From Alteromonas sp. LMIT006 (GTDB lineage: Bacteria; Pseudomonadota; Gammaproteobacteria; Enterobacterales; Alteromonadaceae): a stretch of 64,000 nt of DNA. The notes beneath the pieces are model-generated. The model ran no database searches. It saw only the letters and a list, made by a program, of their open reading frames with translations, and had not been told where the DNA came from. Made by a program: the position numbers and the translations under genes. Of the stretch, positions 17,829-26,950 are shown piece after piece. The stretch is taken from contig NZ_CP101291.1 of the NCBI RefSeq assembly GCF_024300645.1, forward strand, positions 744,001 through 808,000. The letters are read 5' to 3'. The number at the start of each line of letters is the position of its first letter. Within the stretch, counting starts at the first letter, position 1.

Positions 17829-19853
17829 ATGAAATTAAATCCTGCGCAACACGACGCGGTCACCTACATTTCTGGCCCTTGCTTAGTGTTAGCGGGCGCA
17901 GGCAGTGGCAAAACTCGTGTAATCACCAACAAAATCGCTCATCTTGTGCGCGAATGCGACGTGCCCGCTCGGCACATCGTCGCCGTGACGTTTACCAATA
18001 AAGCGGCGAAAGAGATGAAAGAGCGAGTGGCACAAAGCCTTGACAAGCGCGAAGCGCGTGGCCTAAAAGTGTCTACCTTTCACACCCTCGGTTTGAACAT
18101 TATTCGCAAATACACCCATTTATTGGGGCTTAAAGCCGGTTTTTCGTTATTTGATGACAAAGACAGTTTTGCTCTGCTCAAGGATCTCACCGAGGAAGTA
18201 TTTGAAGGTGACAAAGACCAAATCAGGCTATTACAAAATTGCATTTCCAATTGGAAGAACGACTTGATTTTACCTGAGCAACTTGCCAAACGCGCAGCCA
18301 ATGACGGAGAAAAACAGTTCGCGCATTTTTATGAGCGCTATCAATCGCATCTAAAGGCTTATAATGCGGTGGATTTCGATGATTTGATTTTGCTGCCCAC
18401 CTTGTTGCTCAAACACAATGAAACCGCGCGTCAGAAAATCCAATCCAACATTCGATACCTATTGGTGGATGAGTATCAAGATACCAATACTTCACAGTAT
18501 ATTTTGGTCAAGCTATTGGTTGGAGAGCGCTCGCGGTTTACCGTCGTGGGCGATGATGATCAATCCATTTACTCATGGCGCGGCGCGCAACCGAAGAACC
18601 TACAGTTGTTGAAGCAGGATTTTCCACGTCTCAAAGTTATCAAATTAGAAGAAAATTATCGCTCGTCCGGCCGTATTTTGCACTGCGCAAACATCTTGAT
18701 CCAAAACAACCCGCATATTTTTGATAAAACCTTGAGAGCCAATTTGCAGTACGGTGAGCCGCTTAAAATTGTCATCGCACGAAACGAAGAACACGAGGGC
18801 GAGCGCGTGGTAGCAGAACTGCTTGCGCACAAGTTTATGAATGCGACCTCGTTTGGCGATTATGCGATATTGTATCGTGGCAATCATCAGGCTCGCGTGT
18901 TTGAAAAAATTCTCATGAACAACAAGATCCCTTATAAGATCTCTGGTGGCACTTCGTTTTTTGATCGCACCGAAGTCAAGGACATCATGGCGTATTTTCG
19001 GGTGCTAGTGAATGCCGATGACGATAATGCTCTGTTGCGGATCATTAATACCCCCAATCGCGGTATTGGCAGAACATCTTTGGAGAAGATTGGCCAGTTT
19101 GCTAATGAGAAACAAATCGGTTTGTTTGCGGCTATTTGTGACAGTGATTTGCAGTCTGTCTTGACCCCTCAAGCGTGGCAGGCAACGAGTCAGTTTGCTC
19201 GGATGATGGTCGAAGCGTCGGACAATGCTGATCGTGGCGATACCGTTGCGGTGATCCGTGACCTCATTAAGCAGATTGATTATGAAGCTTGGCTGTTCGA
19301 GCATGCTGCATCGCCAAAAGCGGCAGAGATGGGTATGGCGAACATCTCCACCTTGTACGGCTGGGTCACGGATATGTTAAAAGGGTCTGAAACCGATGCA
19401 CCGATGACGCTTTTGGAGGTTGTAAACCGGTTGATTTTGCGCGATATGATGGAGCGTGGTGAAGATGAGGGCGCTGGCAATCAGGTGCAGTTGATGACCT
19501 TGCATGCGTCCAAAGGCTTGGAATTTCCTTATGTTTTCTTAGTCGGCATGGAAGAAGGCTTGTTGCCACATCAATCGAGTATTGATGAGGACAATGTCGA
19601 AGAGGAACGAAGATTGGCGTACGTGGGGATCACCCGCGCTCAACGCGAATTGACCTTTAGTATTTCTCGAGAACGCCGTCAATTTGGTGAAATTATCCAG
19701 CCTGAACCTTCTCGCTTTTTGTATGAATTACCCCAAGACGATGTCGAGTGGGAGTTCAAAAAGCCCACCAAAACCGCTGAGCAGCGCAAAGCGGTCGGCG
19801 CAGTCGGCATTGCAAACCTAAAAGGATTATTAGGCGACTCTAGTGAGAGTTAG
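17829..19853 (+). CDS. rep: ATP-dependent DNA helicase Rep
   Basis: A 674-residue superfamily 1A helicase, the length of E. coli Rep (673). The Walker A motif [11 protein letters not shown] is at residues 21-31, followed by [43 protein letters not shown] and the C-terminal [17 protein letters not shown]. It is a 3'-to-5' translocase that clears protein obstacles ahead of replication forks. A second helicase of the same family, at 60.8 kb, is the longer UvrD. Rep stands alone here, divergent from ubiK and convergent with the nitroreductase gene. Confidence 0.96.
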   Translation: MKLNPAQHDAVTYISGPCLVLAGAGSGKTRVITNKIAHLVRECDVPARHIVAVTFTNKAAKEMKERVAQSLDKREARGLKVSTFHTLGLNIIRKYTHLLGLKAGFSLFDDKDSFALLKDLTEEVFEGDKDQIRLLQNCISNWKNDLILPEQLAKRAANDGEKQFAHFYERYQSHLKAYNAVDFDDLILLPTLLLKHNETARQKIQSNIRYLLVDEYQDTNTSQYILVKLLVGERSRFTVVGDDDQSIYSWRGAQPKNLQLLKQDFPRLKVIKLEENYRSSGRILHCANILIQNNPHIFDKTLRANLQYGEPLKIVIARNEEHEGERVVAELLAHKFMNATSFGDYAILYRGNHQARVFEKILMNNKIPYKISGGTSFFDRTEVKDIMAYFRVLVNADDDNALLRIINTPNRGIGRTSLEKIGQFANEKQIGLFAAICDSDLQSVLTPQAWQATSQFARMMVEASDNADRGDTVAVIRDLIKQIDYEAWLFEHAASPKAAEMGMANISTLYGWVTDMLKGSETDAPMTLLEVVNRLILRDMMERGEDEGAGNQVQLMTLHASKGLEFPYVFLVGMEEGLLPHQSSIDEDNVEEERRLAYVGITRAQRELTFSISRERRQFGEIIQPEPSRFLYELPQDDVEWEFKKPTKTAEQRKAVGAVGIANLKGLLGDSSES

Positions 19854-19873
19854 TCGTTCTATTTGGTTGCTGG

Positions 19874-20530
19874 TTACACTTCTGTCACAATATCCGACAG
19901 AGGCCAGCGTGATTTGGGTAAATCCGCATTAAAATCCGATTCTGCGCGATAGCCCAACGCAATCACACAAATCGCAGATAAGTTTTGTGCCGGCAAAGCA
20001 AATTCTTTATCAAGGGCAGGTAAATCGAACCCTTCCATTGGTAGGGCGTCGATTCCCATCGCCGCTGCTGCGGTCAAAACGGCACCGATGTTAAGGTAGG
20101 TTTGTTTTTCCATCCAATGCTGAGTGTCTTTGAGTTGATAGCGATGTAGGTTCACAAACGTTGAACGGATCCCGTGATAGGTTTGCTTGAAGCTTGGGTC
20201 TTTGGCAAAGCGTCCATCTTGCTCCTCGCGCTCTAATAAAGAGAGAAGATAGTCGTCGTCCATGTGGATCTTTGAGCAAACGACCACGACATGCGAGGCG
20301 TTTTGGACTTTAGGTGCGTTGTATGCGTAAGGCCCTTGCGCACCTTGATTCACTCGGGCTTTACCGACATCTGTGGAAGCCACAATAAAATGCCAAGGCT
20401 GGACGTTGACACTCGAAGGAGCAAAGCGCATCACATCCAGTAATGATGACATGTCTTGTTCTGAAATGGTACGGTTTGGGTCAAACGCTTTGGTTGCATA
20501 ACGCGTCTGCATAGCTTGGGCAATATTCAT
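19874..20530 (-). CDS. nfsB: Oxygen-insensitive NAD(P)H nitroreductase, NfsB type
   Basis: A 218-residue FMN flavoprotein of the NfsB family (E. coli NfsB 217). Visible marks are the N-terminal RYATKAFDPNR, the FMN-binding APSSVNVQPWHFIV block near residues 37-50 and the C-terminal LGYRAESDFN with KSRWPL. It reduces nitroaromatics, quinones or pterins by two-electron steps in the cytosol. It is transcribed alone. A 7-bp inverted repeat in its upstream gap may be an operator. Confidence 0.88.
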   Translation of the reverse strand: MNIAQAMQTRYATKAFDPNRTISEQDMSSLLDVMRFAPSSVNVQPWHFIVASTDVGKARVNQGAQGPYAYNAPKVQNASHVVVVCSKIHMDDDYLLSLLEREEQDGRFAKDPSFKQTYHGIRSTFVNLHRYQLKDTQHWMEKQTYLNIGAVLTAAAAMGIDALPMEGFDLPALDKEFALPAQNLSAICVIALGYRAESDFNADLPKSRWPLSDIVTEV

Positions 20531-20554
20531 TAAAAATCCATGTTGTCACGATAC

Positions 20555-20586
20555 TGAACATCGGCATCGGCTATGCACAATGTTCA
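20555..20586. repeat. Inverted repeat upstream of the nfsB gene
   Basis: TGAACAT (20555-20561) and ATGTTCA (20580-20586) are perfect inverted copies with an 18-bp spacer, in the 72-bp gap between the hemY end and the nfsB start. The position fits a regulator site for nfsB. It is too short and too widely spaced to be a convincing terminator for hemY. Confidence 0.35.
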
Positions 20587-20602
20587 TTCATTTTCAAAAA
20601 AC

Positions 20603-21763
20603 TTAGCTGGCTTTGTAGCCTTGCTGGTATAACGCGAGCGCTTCATCTGGATGCGCTTGACGGGCTTTGATTTCGGCAAGCAGAATCACATCCTCTTGGC
20701 GCTTTTCAATGGCGATGGCTGTCTCTGCCTCGCTTTGCGCTAATTCATCATTTCCGGCGTGGTACGCAAGATGTGCGAGTGTGGAATGCAATAACACGTT
20801 ATCGCTGTCGCGCTTTAGCCACTTTTGCAATAATTTGGTTGAGGCTTTGGGCTCGGCTAAATGCAGCTTTTTAAACAGTGGCAACAGCTGTGTGTGCGGA
20901 CCTGATTTTTGTGCTTCAACGAGCGCTTTTTCGGCTTCACTGTGCATATCTTGGGCGATCAGCTGTTCAATATAAGCTTTTTGTTGGGCAGGAGATTTGC
21001 GTTGGGCGCGCGGCAGTTTTTGCCATTCTTGAATTAACTCATTGCCACCTTCATTGCACGCAATCAAAGCAAAATCGCCCTCTGCTGCCAAATCTTGCCA
21101 GTGTTGGTAACGACCGCCCAGGGGTTTTTTCCAACCGGTTAAGCGTTCACGCAGTTCGTGCCACTCGTCCGCCGCAGCTAAGGCCTCAGCCCAGACTTCG
21201 ATAACGTTGGCTTTGGTTTTTTGGGCAATGGTTAAGCTTTCGATGATATCTAATGCCGCCTTGCTGTCATTTTGGCTGATCAGGAAGCGCGCTTTGGTCA
21301 ATTGTGCGGCCAGTGCACTGCCTTCGTTGAGCGCGGCTTCGTCCCAATACCCTAGCGCGGCTTGGGCATTGCCGAGTTTGGCTTCGACATCGGCTAGAGC
21401 GAGTAAATTAAGACCATTGAATTCGGCATTGCGGATTTTGAGAAGAGCTTTACGTGCAGGCACAAAATCCCCTTCCGCAAGGGCTTGCATGCCTTTATTG
21501 AAAAACGATTGGCGACGACGCGAGCCCCAACTCCCTAACCAGTCTCTTGATCCAGTTAACATCCCTACAATGCGCTTGATGAACCATTCCATGACCAAGA
21601 AGCCTATGACCGCAAAGAACACCATCACGCCCAGGCTGATCACACTCATCTCTATGGTGGTGTTTTTGAGGGCAATTAGGACGTAGCCTTTTTCGCCGAC
21701 TAAATTCGGTCCAACAATCAATCCGACGACCAAAATAACCAATAACAAAATCACTCGGATCAT
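20603..21763 (-). CDS. hemY: HemY, tetratricopeptide membrane protein of the heme operon
   Basis: A 386-residue inner-membrane protein with two N-terminal helices (about 1-25 and 38-62) and a long TPR-rich helical domain, as in proteobacterial HemY. This protein is not the protoporphyrinogen oxidase that bears the same gene name in Bacillus. Its role is unclear; it is thought to help organise heme synthesis at the membrane. It is the last gene of the hemC-hemD-hemX-hemY run. The hemX stop is separated from its start by only 2 bp, and a strong GGGAGGA ribosome-binding site lies within the hemX 3' end. Confidence 0.92.
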   Translation of the reverse strand: MIRVILLLVILVVGLIVGPNLVGEKGYVLIALKNTTIEMSVISLGVMVFFAVIGFLVMEWFIKRIVGMLTGSRDWLGSWGSRRRQSFFNKGMQALAEGDFVPARKALLKIRNAEFNGLNLLALADVEAKLGNAQAALGYWDEAALNEGSALAAQLTKARFLISQNDSKAALDIIESLTIAQKTKANVIEVWAEALAAADEWHELRERLTGWKKPLGGRYQHWQDLAAEGDFALIACNEGGNELIQEWQKLPRAQRKSPAQQKAYIEQLIAQDMHSEAEKALVEAQKSGPHTQLLPLFKKLHLAEPKASTKLLQKWLKRDSDNVLLHSTLAHLAYHAGNDELAQSEAETAIAIEKRQEDVILLAEIKARQAHPDEALALYQQGYKAS

Positions 21764-21765
21764 GC

Positions 21766-23007
21766 TTAGTTCCTCCCTGCAAAGAGGGTCTTGATTCGGG
21801 CATCAATGACCTCTGTCAATGGGACTTGAGAATCAAGCTGTGCCGGGATGTCTTTACTGGTATCTACGGCAATCAAATCCTGAATTGACTGAATGTAGGC
21901 TTCTACGCCTGAATTATCCAATTGGTAATGTGCGACCACAGTATCTAATGCGGTTTGTAAGCCTTGGATATACAATGCTGGTTCTTCTTGCAAAATCGCC
22001 TGTTGTGCATTGAGCAGTGCATATTTGAGCTGTTCACGAGCAAGCCATTGTTGTTTACCTGACATAAATGGAGTGACATCGGTAGTGCGTTCTTCAACGG
22101 AGATAAAGTCTTTGACAATGGCATCCCAGCTCGCCTTGAGATTGGCTTTCCAATTCGCTACATCGGCGCTGACGGTAGTTTGCTCCTCAGGAGCAACCGG
22201 ATCAGGGAGTTTCAAGGTATCTAATGGCAGCGCATCCACTTGGGCAATCAAAGCAGAAATGCTCAGCGCGATAGAAGTTGAAGGTACCTGGTTAACTTGT
22301 TGCAAGGTTTGAATATCTTTTGCCAGAAGGGCTCGGATCGGCAAAAGTGAAGTATCCGCTAAATCGGCAATGCGCACATCTGCAGATTTCAACAACATTA
22401 TGGCAGATTGCACATCTTGCTCAAGATAGAGTTTTTTGCCTGCGAGCTTGACCAGGTAATCGGCTTCAGCCAGTAACCAATCTGATGGACGACGACCAGC
22501 AACATCAGCAATGCGCTTGGATAACCCCTCATTGGTCAGTTCATTGAGTTCAACACGCTGGGTTAATTGATTGAGCGCTTCAGCTGTTTGGCTATCATCG
22601 GTTTGTAAATTCGTTAAGGTTTCAGTTTGGCTATCAAGGACTTTTTTGACCGCAGCAACCTCTTGTGACACGCCATTTAAGCCTGTTTCCAGGCGAGAGT
22701 AACGTTGTTCCAGCAACTCGATTTGGGGATTGGTGCGCTCGACTTTGATGTAGTTGAGCCAGTACCAGTAACCCGCTGCAAGCAAAGCAATGATAATTAA
22801 AAAGTTAACAGTCGTGATGAGCCACAAACCTTTATGACCGTGTTGTTTTATCACTTCTACTTCGATTTCATTGGGGTGTGTAGCTGGTTGAGATGAAGCA
22901 GGTTCTTGCGTGGGATCGCTATCTATCTTGTCACGTTGCGCGGATGAGCTATCAACGACTTCTCCTTCAATCACGTCGTTTTTTACATCCTTATCGTCTG
23001 CTGCCAT
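21766..23007 (-). CDS. hemX: HemX membrane protein
   Basis: A 413-residue protein with an acidic, Ser/Asp/Glu-rich cytoplasmic N terminus (1-60), a single membrane helix (about 61-83) and a large helical periplasmic domain starting with a coiled coil (IELLEQRYSRLETGLNGV). The layout is that of HemX from E. coli (393 residues). It was once annotated as a uroporphyrinogen methyltransferase, but it lacks that fold. Its biochemical role is not established. It lies 12 bp after hemD and 2 bp before hemY, all on the minus strand. Confidence 0.92.
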   Translation of the reverse strand: MAADDKDVKNDVIEGEVVDSSSAQRDKIDSDPTQEPASSQPATHPNEIEVEVIKQHGHKGLWLITTVNFLIIIALLAAGYWYWLNYIKVERTNPQIELLEQRYSRLETGLNGVSQEVAAVKKVLDSQTETLTNLQTDDSQTAEALNQLTQRVELNELTNEGLSKRIADVAGRRPSDWLLAEADYLVKLAGKKLYLEQDVQSAIMLLKSADVRIADLADTSLLPIRALLAKDIQTLQQVNQVPSTSIALSISALIAQVDALPLDTLKLPDPVAPEEQTTVSADVANWKANLKASWDAIVKDFISVEERTTDVTPFMSGKQQWLAREQLKYALLNAQQAILQEEPALYIQGLQTALDTVVAHYQLDNSGVEAYIQSIQDLIAVDTSKDIPAQLDSQVPLTEVIDARIKTLFAGRN

Positions 23008-23019
23008 GAGCTACTCCAT

Positions 23020-23760
23020 TTATATATTTTGTAGGGTACTAATTAAATCGGTGTCCGATGCACCATTGGTATTGAACACGGATGCGATACCGCGTTCATG
23101 TAATATCTTAACAATGCGCTGACTAGGTGCCAACCAAGTGCAACTTTTTAGCCACTGACTTGCAAAATGTGCAAAAGCTAACTCTACTTGTTCGCCGCTA
23201 GTGACAATAATAGTCTTAATATCGACTGGTTGCCAAGCATGTGTAGCCACTGGCTCAGATAAATTTAAGCGCTCATAGCTGCATAGAGTGACCACATCCG
23301 CACCACGATCGGTTAATGTGTCGGCTAAAGCAGTTCGACCGCCTTTACCTTTTACAATGACTACTTTTTCTTGCAATACACGTTGTAAATGGTGAAGCTC
23401 TAGCAATCCTTCTGAGTGCTCAGCCCCTTTGGGCGCACGAAAAATTCTATGACCATTACACCAAAAAGGATCTTTACTTGTCCATTGGGCTAAGGTCTGA
23501 AAAGTACCATTTCCTATCGCATAAATCAGGCATGAGCTATGCAGTTCCGGAAGCAGTGGCAGCGTCCATTTAGCCGCGACGCTTGAGGTAAAAACCACAT
23601 GCTTAACCCTCTGCCATTCAATCTGTTTGATCTTAGCAACTAGATCATCGCAAGGTAAGCAACGCTGTAGAGCCACTCCAACACATTCAATTCCGGCTTG
23701 AGCAAAAGCGTACTGAGATGCTGCAATCTTATGTTCAGGTCGCAACAACAGCACACTCAT
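23020..23760 (-). CDS. hemD: Uroporphyrinogen-III synthase HemD
   Basis: About 246 residues, a two-lobed enzyme that closes and inverts the fourth ring of hydroxymethylbilane. Sequence conservation in this family is low. The visible supports are HVVFTSSVAAKWTLPLL, the NGTFQTLA block, VVIVKGKGGRTALADTL and the C-terminal TIIVTSGEQVELAFAHFA. The ATG at 23760, one base after the hemC stop codon, is preferred over an upstream in-frame TTG at 23769 that would overlap hemC. Its position between hemC and hemX makes the assignment secure. Confidence 0.92.
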   Translation of the reverse strand: MSVLLLRPEHKIAASQYAFAQAGIECVGVALQRCLPCDDLVAKIKQIEWQRVKHVVFTSSVAAKWTLPLLPELHSSCLIYAIGNGTFQTLAQWTSKDPFWCNGHRIFRAPKGAEHSEGLLELHHLQRVLQEKVVIVKGKGGRTALADTLTDRGADVVTLCSYERLNLSEPVATHAWQPVDIKTIIVTSGEQVELAFAHFASQWLKSCTWLAPSQRIVKILHERGIASVFNTNGASDTDLISTLQNI

Positions 23761-23761
23761 G

Positions 23762-24715
23762 TTAATCAATGCTCACATTGGCAAGGATGTCACCAGCACC
23801 TTGTGCAAGTAGGTCTTCTGCAATGGATACGCCAAGCGCAGCTGCTTGCTCGCGTCGGGCATCAAAGTCACCAATCAGACTCACCGTTTGCTCACTTTGA
23901 CATACCAATTTGCCATCGACAGAAGCCACTAATCCTCGCAAGCGCAATTCGTCATTATTTAACTCAGCAAATGACCCAATTGGAATTTGACAACCCCCTT
24001 CTAGTTTGGCATTCATAGCGCGTTCTGCACTCACTCTAATGGTCGTTTCAGGACAGGCTAGGGCTTGCAGTAAAACAATTACATCCGGCTGGTCGTTGCG
24101 ACATTCTATGCCAACCGCTCCTTGACCTACTGCGGGTAAAGAGATTTCAGGAGCAATTTGTTCTTTAATGCGAAAACCCATATTTAAGCGAATTAACCCT
24201 GCACAGGCCAATATAATCGCATCGTAATCACCAGCGTCTAGTTTTGCCAAGCGTGAGTTGACGTTGCCACGCAGATCCTTAATGACCAAATCTGGACGTT
24301 TGGCTCGAAGTTGTGCTTGGCGACGCAATGAACTGGTGCCGACAATCGCCCCTTGTGGTAATTCGGCAAAACTATCGTAGTTATTTGAGACAAACGCATC
24401 ATAAGGATTTTCGCGAGGACATATTGCGTGTAAGCCAAACCCTTCGGGGAATTCCATCGGTACGTCTTTCAGTGAATGCACGGCAATATCGGCACGTCCT
24501 TCCATCATGGCCACTTCGAGCTCTTTAATAAATAGGCCTTTGCCACCCACTTTGGCAAGTGGTGTATCTAATATACGGTCGCCTTTGGTGGACATCGGGA
24601 GTAACTCCACTGCCAAATCTGGAAACGCACGTGACAAACCTGCTTGCACATATTCGGCTTGCCACATCGCAAGGGGGCTTTTGCGTGTGGCGATGGTTAG
24701 GGTTTTACTGCTCAT
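23762..24715 (-). CDS. hemC: Hydroxymethylbilane synthase (porphobilinogen deaminase) HemC
   Basis: A 317-residue enzyme that links four porphobilinogen units into hydroxymethylbilane. The N terminus [18 protein letters not shown], the [20 protein letters not shown] block, the SSLRRQAQL arginine motif and [12 protein letters not shown], with the Cys that carries the dipyrromethane cofactor, are all present. The length is normal (E. coli 313). It starts 36 bp after the esterase gene with no clear promoter between. It may therefore be read from the cyaY promoter as well as one of its own. Confidence 0.97.
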   Translation of the reverse strand: MSSKTLTIATRKSPLAMWQAEYVQAGLSRAFPDLAVELLPMSTKGDRILDTPLAKVGGKGLFIKELEVAMMEGRADIAVHSLKDVPMEFPEGFGLHAICPRENPYDAFVSNNYDSFAELPQGAIVGTSSLRRQAQLRAKRPDLVIKDLRGNVNSRLAKLDAGDYDAIILACAGLIRLNMGFRIKEQIAPEISLPAVGQGAVGIECRNDQPDVIVLLQALACPETTIRVSAERAMNAKLEGGCQIPIGSFAELNNDELRLRGLVASVDGKLVCQSEQTVSLIGDFDARREQAAALGVSIAEDLLAQGAGDILANVSID

Positions 24716-24751
24716 ATTTCATCCGTTGTGTTGCGGTATCCAAAAGCCGAT

Positions 24752-25423
24752 TTAATCGGCTAAGCGAGCTTGTAACCACGCGCTGATATCTTTGATTTGA
24801 TCTGGGTGCACATTGTGTTGCATCGGGTAGGTTTGCCAGCTGGCTGCAAAACCATTTTGCAAAGCCGATTGGTAAGCCGCTTCACCCATACTCATAGGCA
24901 CCACATCATCATGCGTACCGTGCGCAGCAAAAATAGGCGTATTGACACCGGCGTCGGTTTTTTCTGAAGGCAATAACATTGGCTCTGCCATATACGTAGA
25001 TAAACAAATCAAACCACCGAGAGAATGCTCATAACGCGCACCAAGGTGATAAGTGATCACGCCACCTTGAGAAAACCCAGCAAGAATGATTTTGTGCGCT
25101 GGAATGCCCGCTGCAATCTCAGCATCGAGTAACGCTTTGACTGATTCTGCAGACTCGCGTACGCCATCAATGTCAGCACGTGAACCAAAATCCATACTTT
25201 TGATGTCATACCATGCACGCATTTGCATGCCATTGTTGATCGTTACTGGACGCACCGGAGCGTGCGGAAAAATGAACTTGATGCCTAGTTCATCGGGAAG
25301 TTGAAATGCGGGCACAATCGGCGCAAAACCGTTACCTGAATCTCCTAAGCCATGCAACCAAATGACAGTGGCTTTGTGTTCGCTTGGCGCTTCTACGACG
25401 ACTGAGGGTAACAAATCAAGCAT
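24752..25423 (-). CDS. Carboxylesterase / alpha-beta hydrolase (phospholipase-carboxylesterase family)
   Basis: A 223-residue cytosolic serine hydrolase of the carboxylesterase II (acyl-protein thioesterase-like) family. The oxyanion-hole segment is WLHGLGDSGNGFAP near the N terminus and the nucleophile is in GFSQGGVI (about residue 116). The catalytic Asp is in HGTHDDVVP and the catalytic His in MQHNVHPDQI. It shares 8 bp with the end of cyaY and stands 36 bp before hemC. The substrate is unknown; nothing links it chemically to heme synthesis. Confidence 0.9.
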   Translation of the reverse strand: MLDLLPSVVVEAPSEHKATVIWLHGLGDSGNGFAPIVPAFQLPDELGIKFIFPHAPVRPVTINNGMQMRAWYDIKSMDFGSRADIDGVRESAESVKALLDAEIAAGIPAHKIILAGFSQGGVITYHLGARYEHSLGGLICLSTYMAEPMLLPSEKTDAGVNTPIFAAHGTHDDVVPMSMGEAAYQSALQNGFAASWQTYPMQHNVHPDQIKDISAWLQARLAD

Positions 25424-25754
25424 TGCCTAACCCTAGGCGCACTTCGACACCGGCCTGTTTGCTAATAGCAGCGTCTAAAAACGCCCAAAATTCACCTGCG
25501 CCTCGCTCATCGATCCATTGTCCATTTTCGTAATTAAAATGGTGTCCGTTGTAACGGGTAGCAACCCATAGTTGGAGCAGAGGCTCTTGTTTGTTCAAAA
25601 TGATTTTGGTGCCGTTTTCGAACACTAAAGTGATGATGCCATCGGCGCTCTCGGCCTCAATATCAGGCTCTTCAAGGGCGTCGATTTTTTCTTCAATAGC
25701 AATAAACGCTTCATCAATCAGGTTGTGATATGCCAATTCGGTTAATTCTGCCAT
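25416..25754 (-). CDS. cyaY: Iron donor protein CyaY (bacterial frataxin)
   Basis: A 112-residue frataxin. It opens with [20 protein letters not shown] followed by an acidic helix and strand ([17 protein letters not shown]) that carries the iron-binding acids. The segments [18 protein letters not shown] and [22 protein letters not shown] are diagnostic. The start is ATG at 25754, with AGGAG five bases upstream; an upstream in-frame codon at 25781 has no such site. CyaY tunes iron-sulfur cluster assembly. In enteric bacteria it lies near cyaA and lptM; here it heads the run toward the heme genes. Confidence 0.94.
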   Translation of the reverse strand: MAELTELAYHNLIDEAFIAIEEKIDALEEPDIEAESADGIITLVFENGTKIILNKQEPLLQLWVATRYNGHHFNYENGQWIDERGAGEFWAFLDAAISKQAGVEVRLGLGNA

Positions 25755-25797
25755 GAGCTCTCCTGTACGTGGCCAGTGCATAGTGTTTTATTGGTTG

Positions 25798-25826
25798 ATT
25801 ATGTTACCATTGAGCGCAGTGTGCAA
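25798..25826 (-). promoter_or_regulatory. Probable promoter of the cyaY-esterase-hem run
   Basis: On the minus strand TTGCAC (25826-25821) is followed after 17 bases by CATAAT (25803-25798), a good -10 match with a partial -35 match. It lies about 45 bp upstream of the cyaY ATG. It is the best promoter candidate for cyaY and possibly for the downstream heme genes. Confidence 0.5.
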
Positions 25827-25854
25827 TCCAATGTTAGTTCAGTCTTTTTTACCT

Positions 25855-26505
25855 ATGTCTATTACACCAAGTTCATCTGCTAAAGGAAATCTCTTTGTCG
25901 TATCAGCGCCTTCTGGTGCCGGTAAGTCGAGTCTGATCAAGGCGCTATTAGAGCAATACAGCACCGACAACCACCCTCTGCAAGTTTCAGTATCTCATAC
26001 CACTCGGGCGCCACGACCCGGTGAAGAAGATGGGGTGCATTATCATTATGTGAACGTGAATGAATTTAAAGCCTTGATTGAACAAGGTGGTTTTTTTGAA
26101 TGGGCGGAAGTCTTTGGCAAATACTATGGCACATCAAAACAAGCGATTGCGGATACCTTGGAGCGCGGAATTGATGTGTTTTTGGATATTGATTGGCAAG
26201 GGGCAAGACAAGTCAAAGCCCAATTTCCAGGTGCGCAGACTGTGTTTATTTTACCTCCTAGTGTTGCTGAGCTTGAACGACGCTTGACTGGGCGAGGGCA
26301 GGACAGTGCAGAAGTGATTGCCGGTCGGATGGCGCAAGCAGTAAGTGAAATGTCGCATGTTGATGAATTCGATTACGTGCTGATAAACGATGATTTTGAA
26401 CAAACGTTGAGGGCGTTTTGGAGTATTGTTCAAACCCAACGTCAGACTCAGACGTACGTCAATAGCGCTCATCGCGCGCTGATTGATGCATTACTAAACA
26501 AATAA
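25855..26505 (+). CDS. gmk: Guanylate kinase Gmk
   Basis: A 216-residue nucleoside-monophosphate kinase that phosphorylates GMP to GDP. The P-loop [16 protein letters not shown] begins near residue 16. The GMP-binding [20 protein letters not shown] block and the [11 protein letters not shown] segment follow, as in E. coli Gmk (207). The frame is open upstream to 25753, but those codons overlap the cyaY promoter and encode a non-conserved stretch, so the ATG at 25855 is preferred. It heads the gmk-rpoZ-spoT cluster, which links the GTP pool with (p)ppGpp metabolism. Confidence 0.95.
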   Translation: MSITPSSSAKGNLFVVSAPSGAGKSSLIKALLEQYSTDNHPLQVSVSHTTRAPRPGEEDGVHYHYVNVNEFKALIEQGGFFEWAEVFGKYYGTSKQAIADTLERGIDVFLDIDWQGARQVKAQFPGAQTVFILPPSVAELERRLTGRGQDSAEVIAGRMAQAVSEMSHVDEFDYVLINDDFEQTLRAFWSIVQTQRQTQTYVNSAHRALIDALLNK

Positions 26506-26594
26506 TTTATCGTCCAAAATATAGCAATATCGATGTTTATAGGATAAAATCACGCCCCTTTTACGAAATTTTACTATTTTACACGGAGAAGACC

Positions 26595-26864
26595 ATGGCT
26601 CGAGTCACTGTTGAAGACGCAGTTGATCAGGTAGGCAACCGCTTTGATTTGATTTTATTAGCAGCTAAACGTGCACGTCAACTTGCCATCGAAGGTAAAG
26701 ATCCTCTTGTTGATAACGTTAACGACAAGCCAACGGTTGTTGCATTGCGCGAAATCGAAAAAGGTTTAGTGACTCAAGAATCATTAGAAGAAGCGGAAGT
26801 TGCAGAGCAAGTTCGAGCGGAATCTGCAGAATTTGCATCAGTTGCTAATATCCTTGCTGAATAA
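26595..26864 (+). CDS. rpoZ: RNA polymerase omega subunit
   Basis: An 89-residue subunit that aids assembly of RNA polymerase and takes part in binding (p)ppGpp. The start [20 protein letters not shown] and the following [17 protein letters not shown] segment are the omega signature, and the length is normal (E. coli 91). The ATG follows a GGAG ribosome-binding site. It lies between gmk and spoT, the conserved gammaproteobacterial order. Confidence 0.97.
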   Translation: MARVTVEDAVDQVGNRFDLILLAAKRARQLAIEGKDPLVDNVNDKPTVVALREIEKGLVTQESLEEAEVAEQVRAESAEFASVANILAE

Positions 26865-26950
26865 GCTTTTTTCCTTTTCTAACACTAGCATCACACCTTA
26901 ATAAGACGTATTCTATAAACGTTATAATCAATTAAACGTGTGATGCATTA

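Noticed and set aside
21766-23007. Annotation of HemX as uroporphyrinogen-III C-methyltransferase
   Set aside because: The protein has one membrane helix and a helical periplasmic body and lacks the methyltransferase fold; the old name is a carried-over error.
25753-25854. Longer start for gmk
   Set aside because: The extra 34 codons overlap the cyaY promoter and 5' end and encode a non-conserved hydrophobic stretch; the ATG at 25855 gives the family length.
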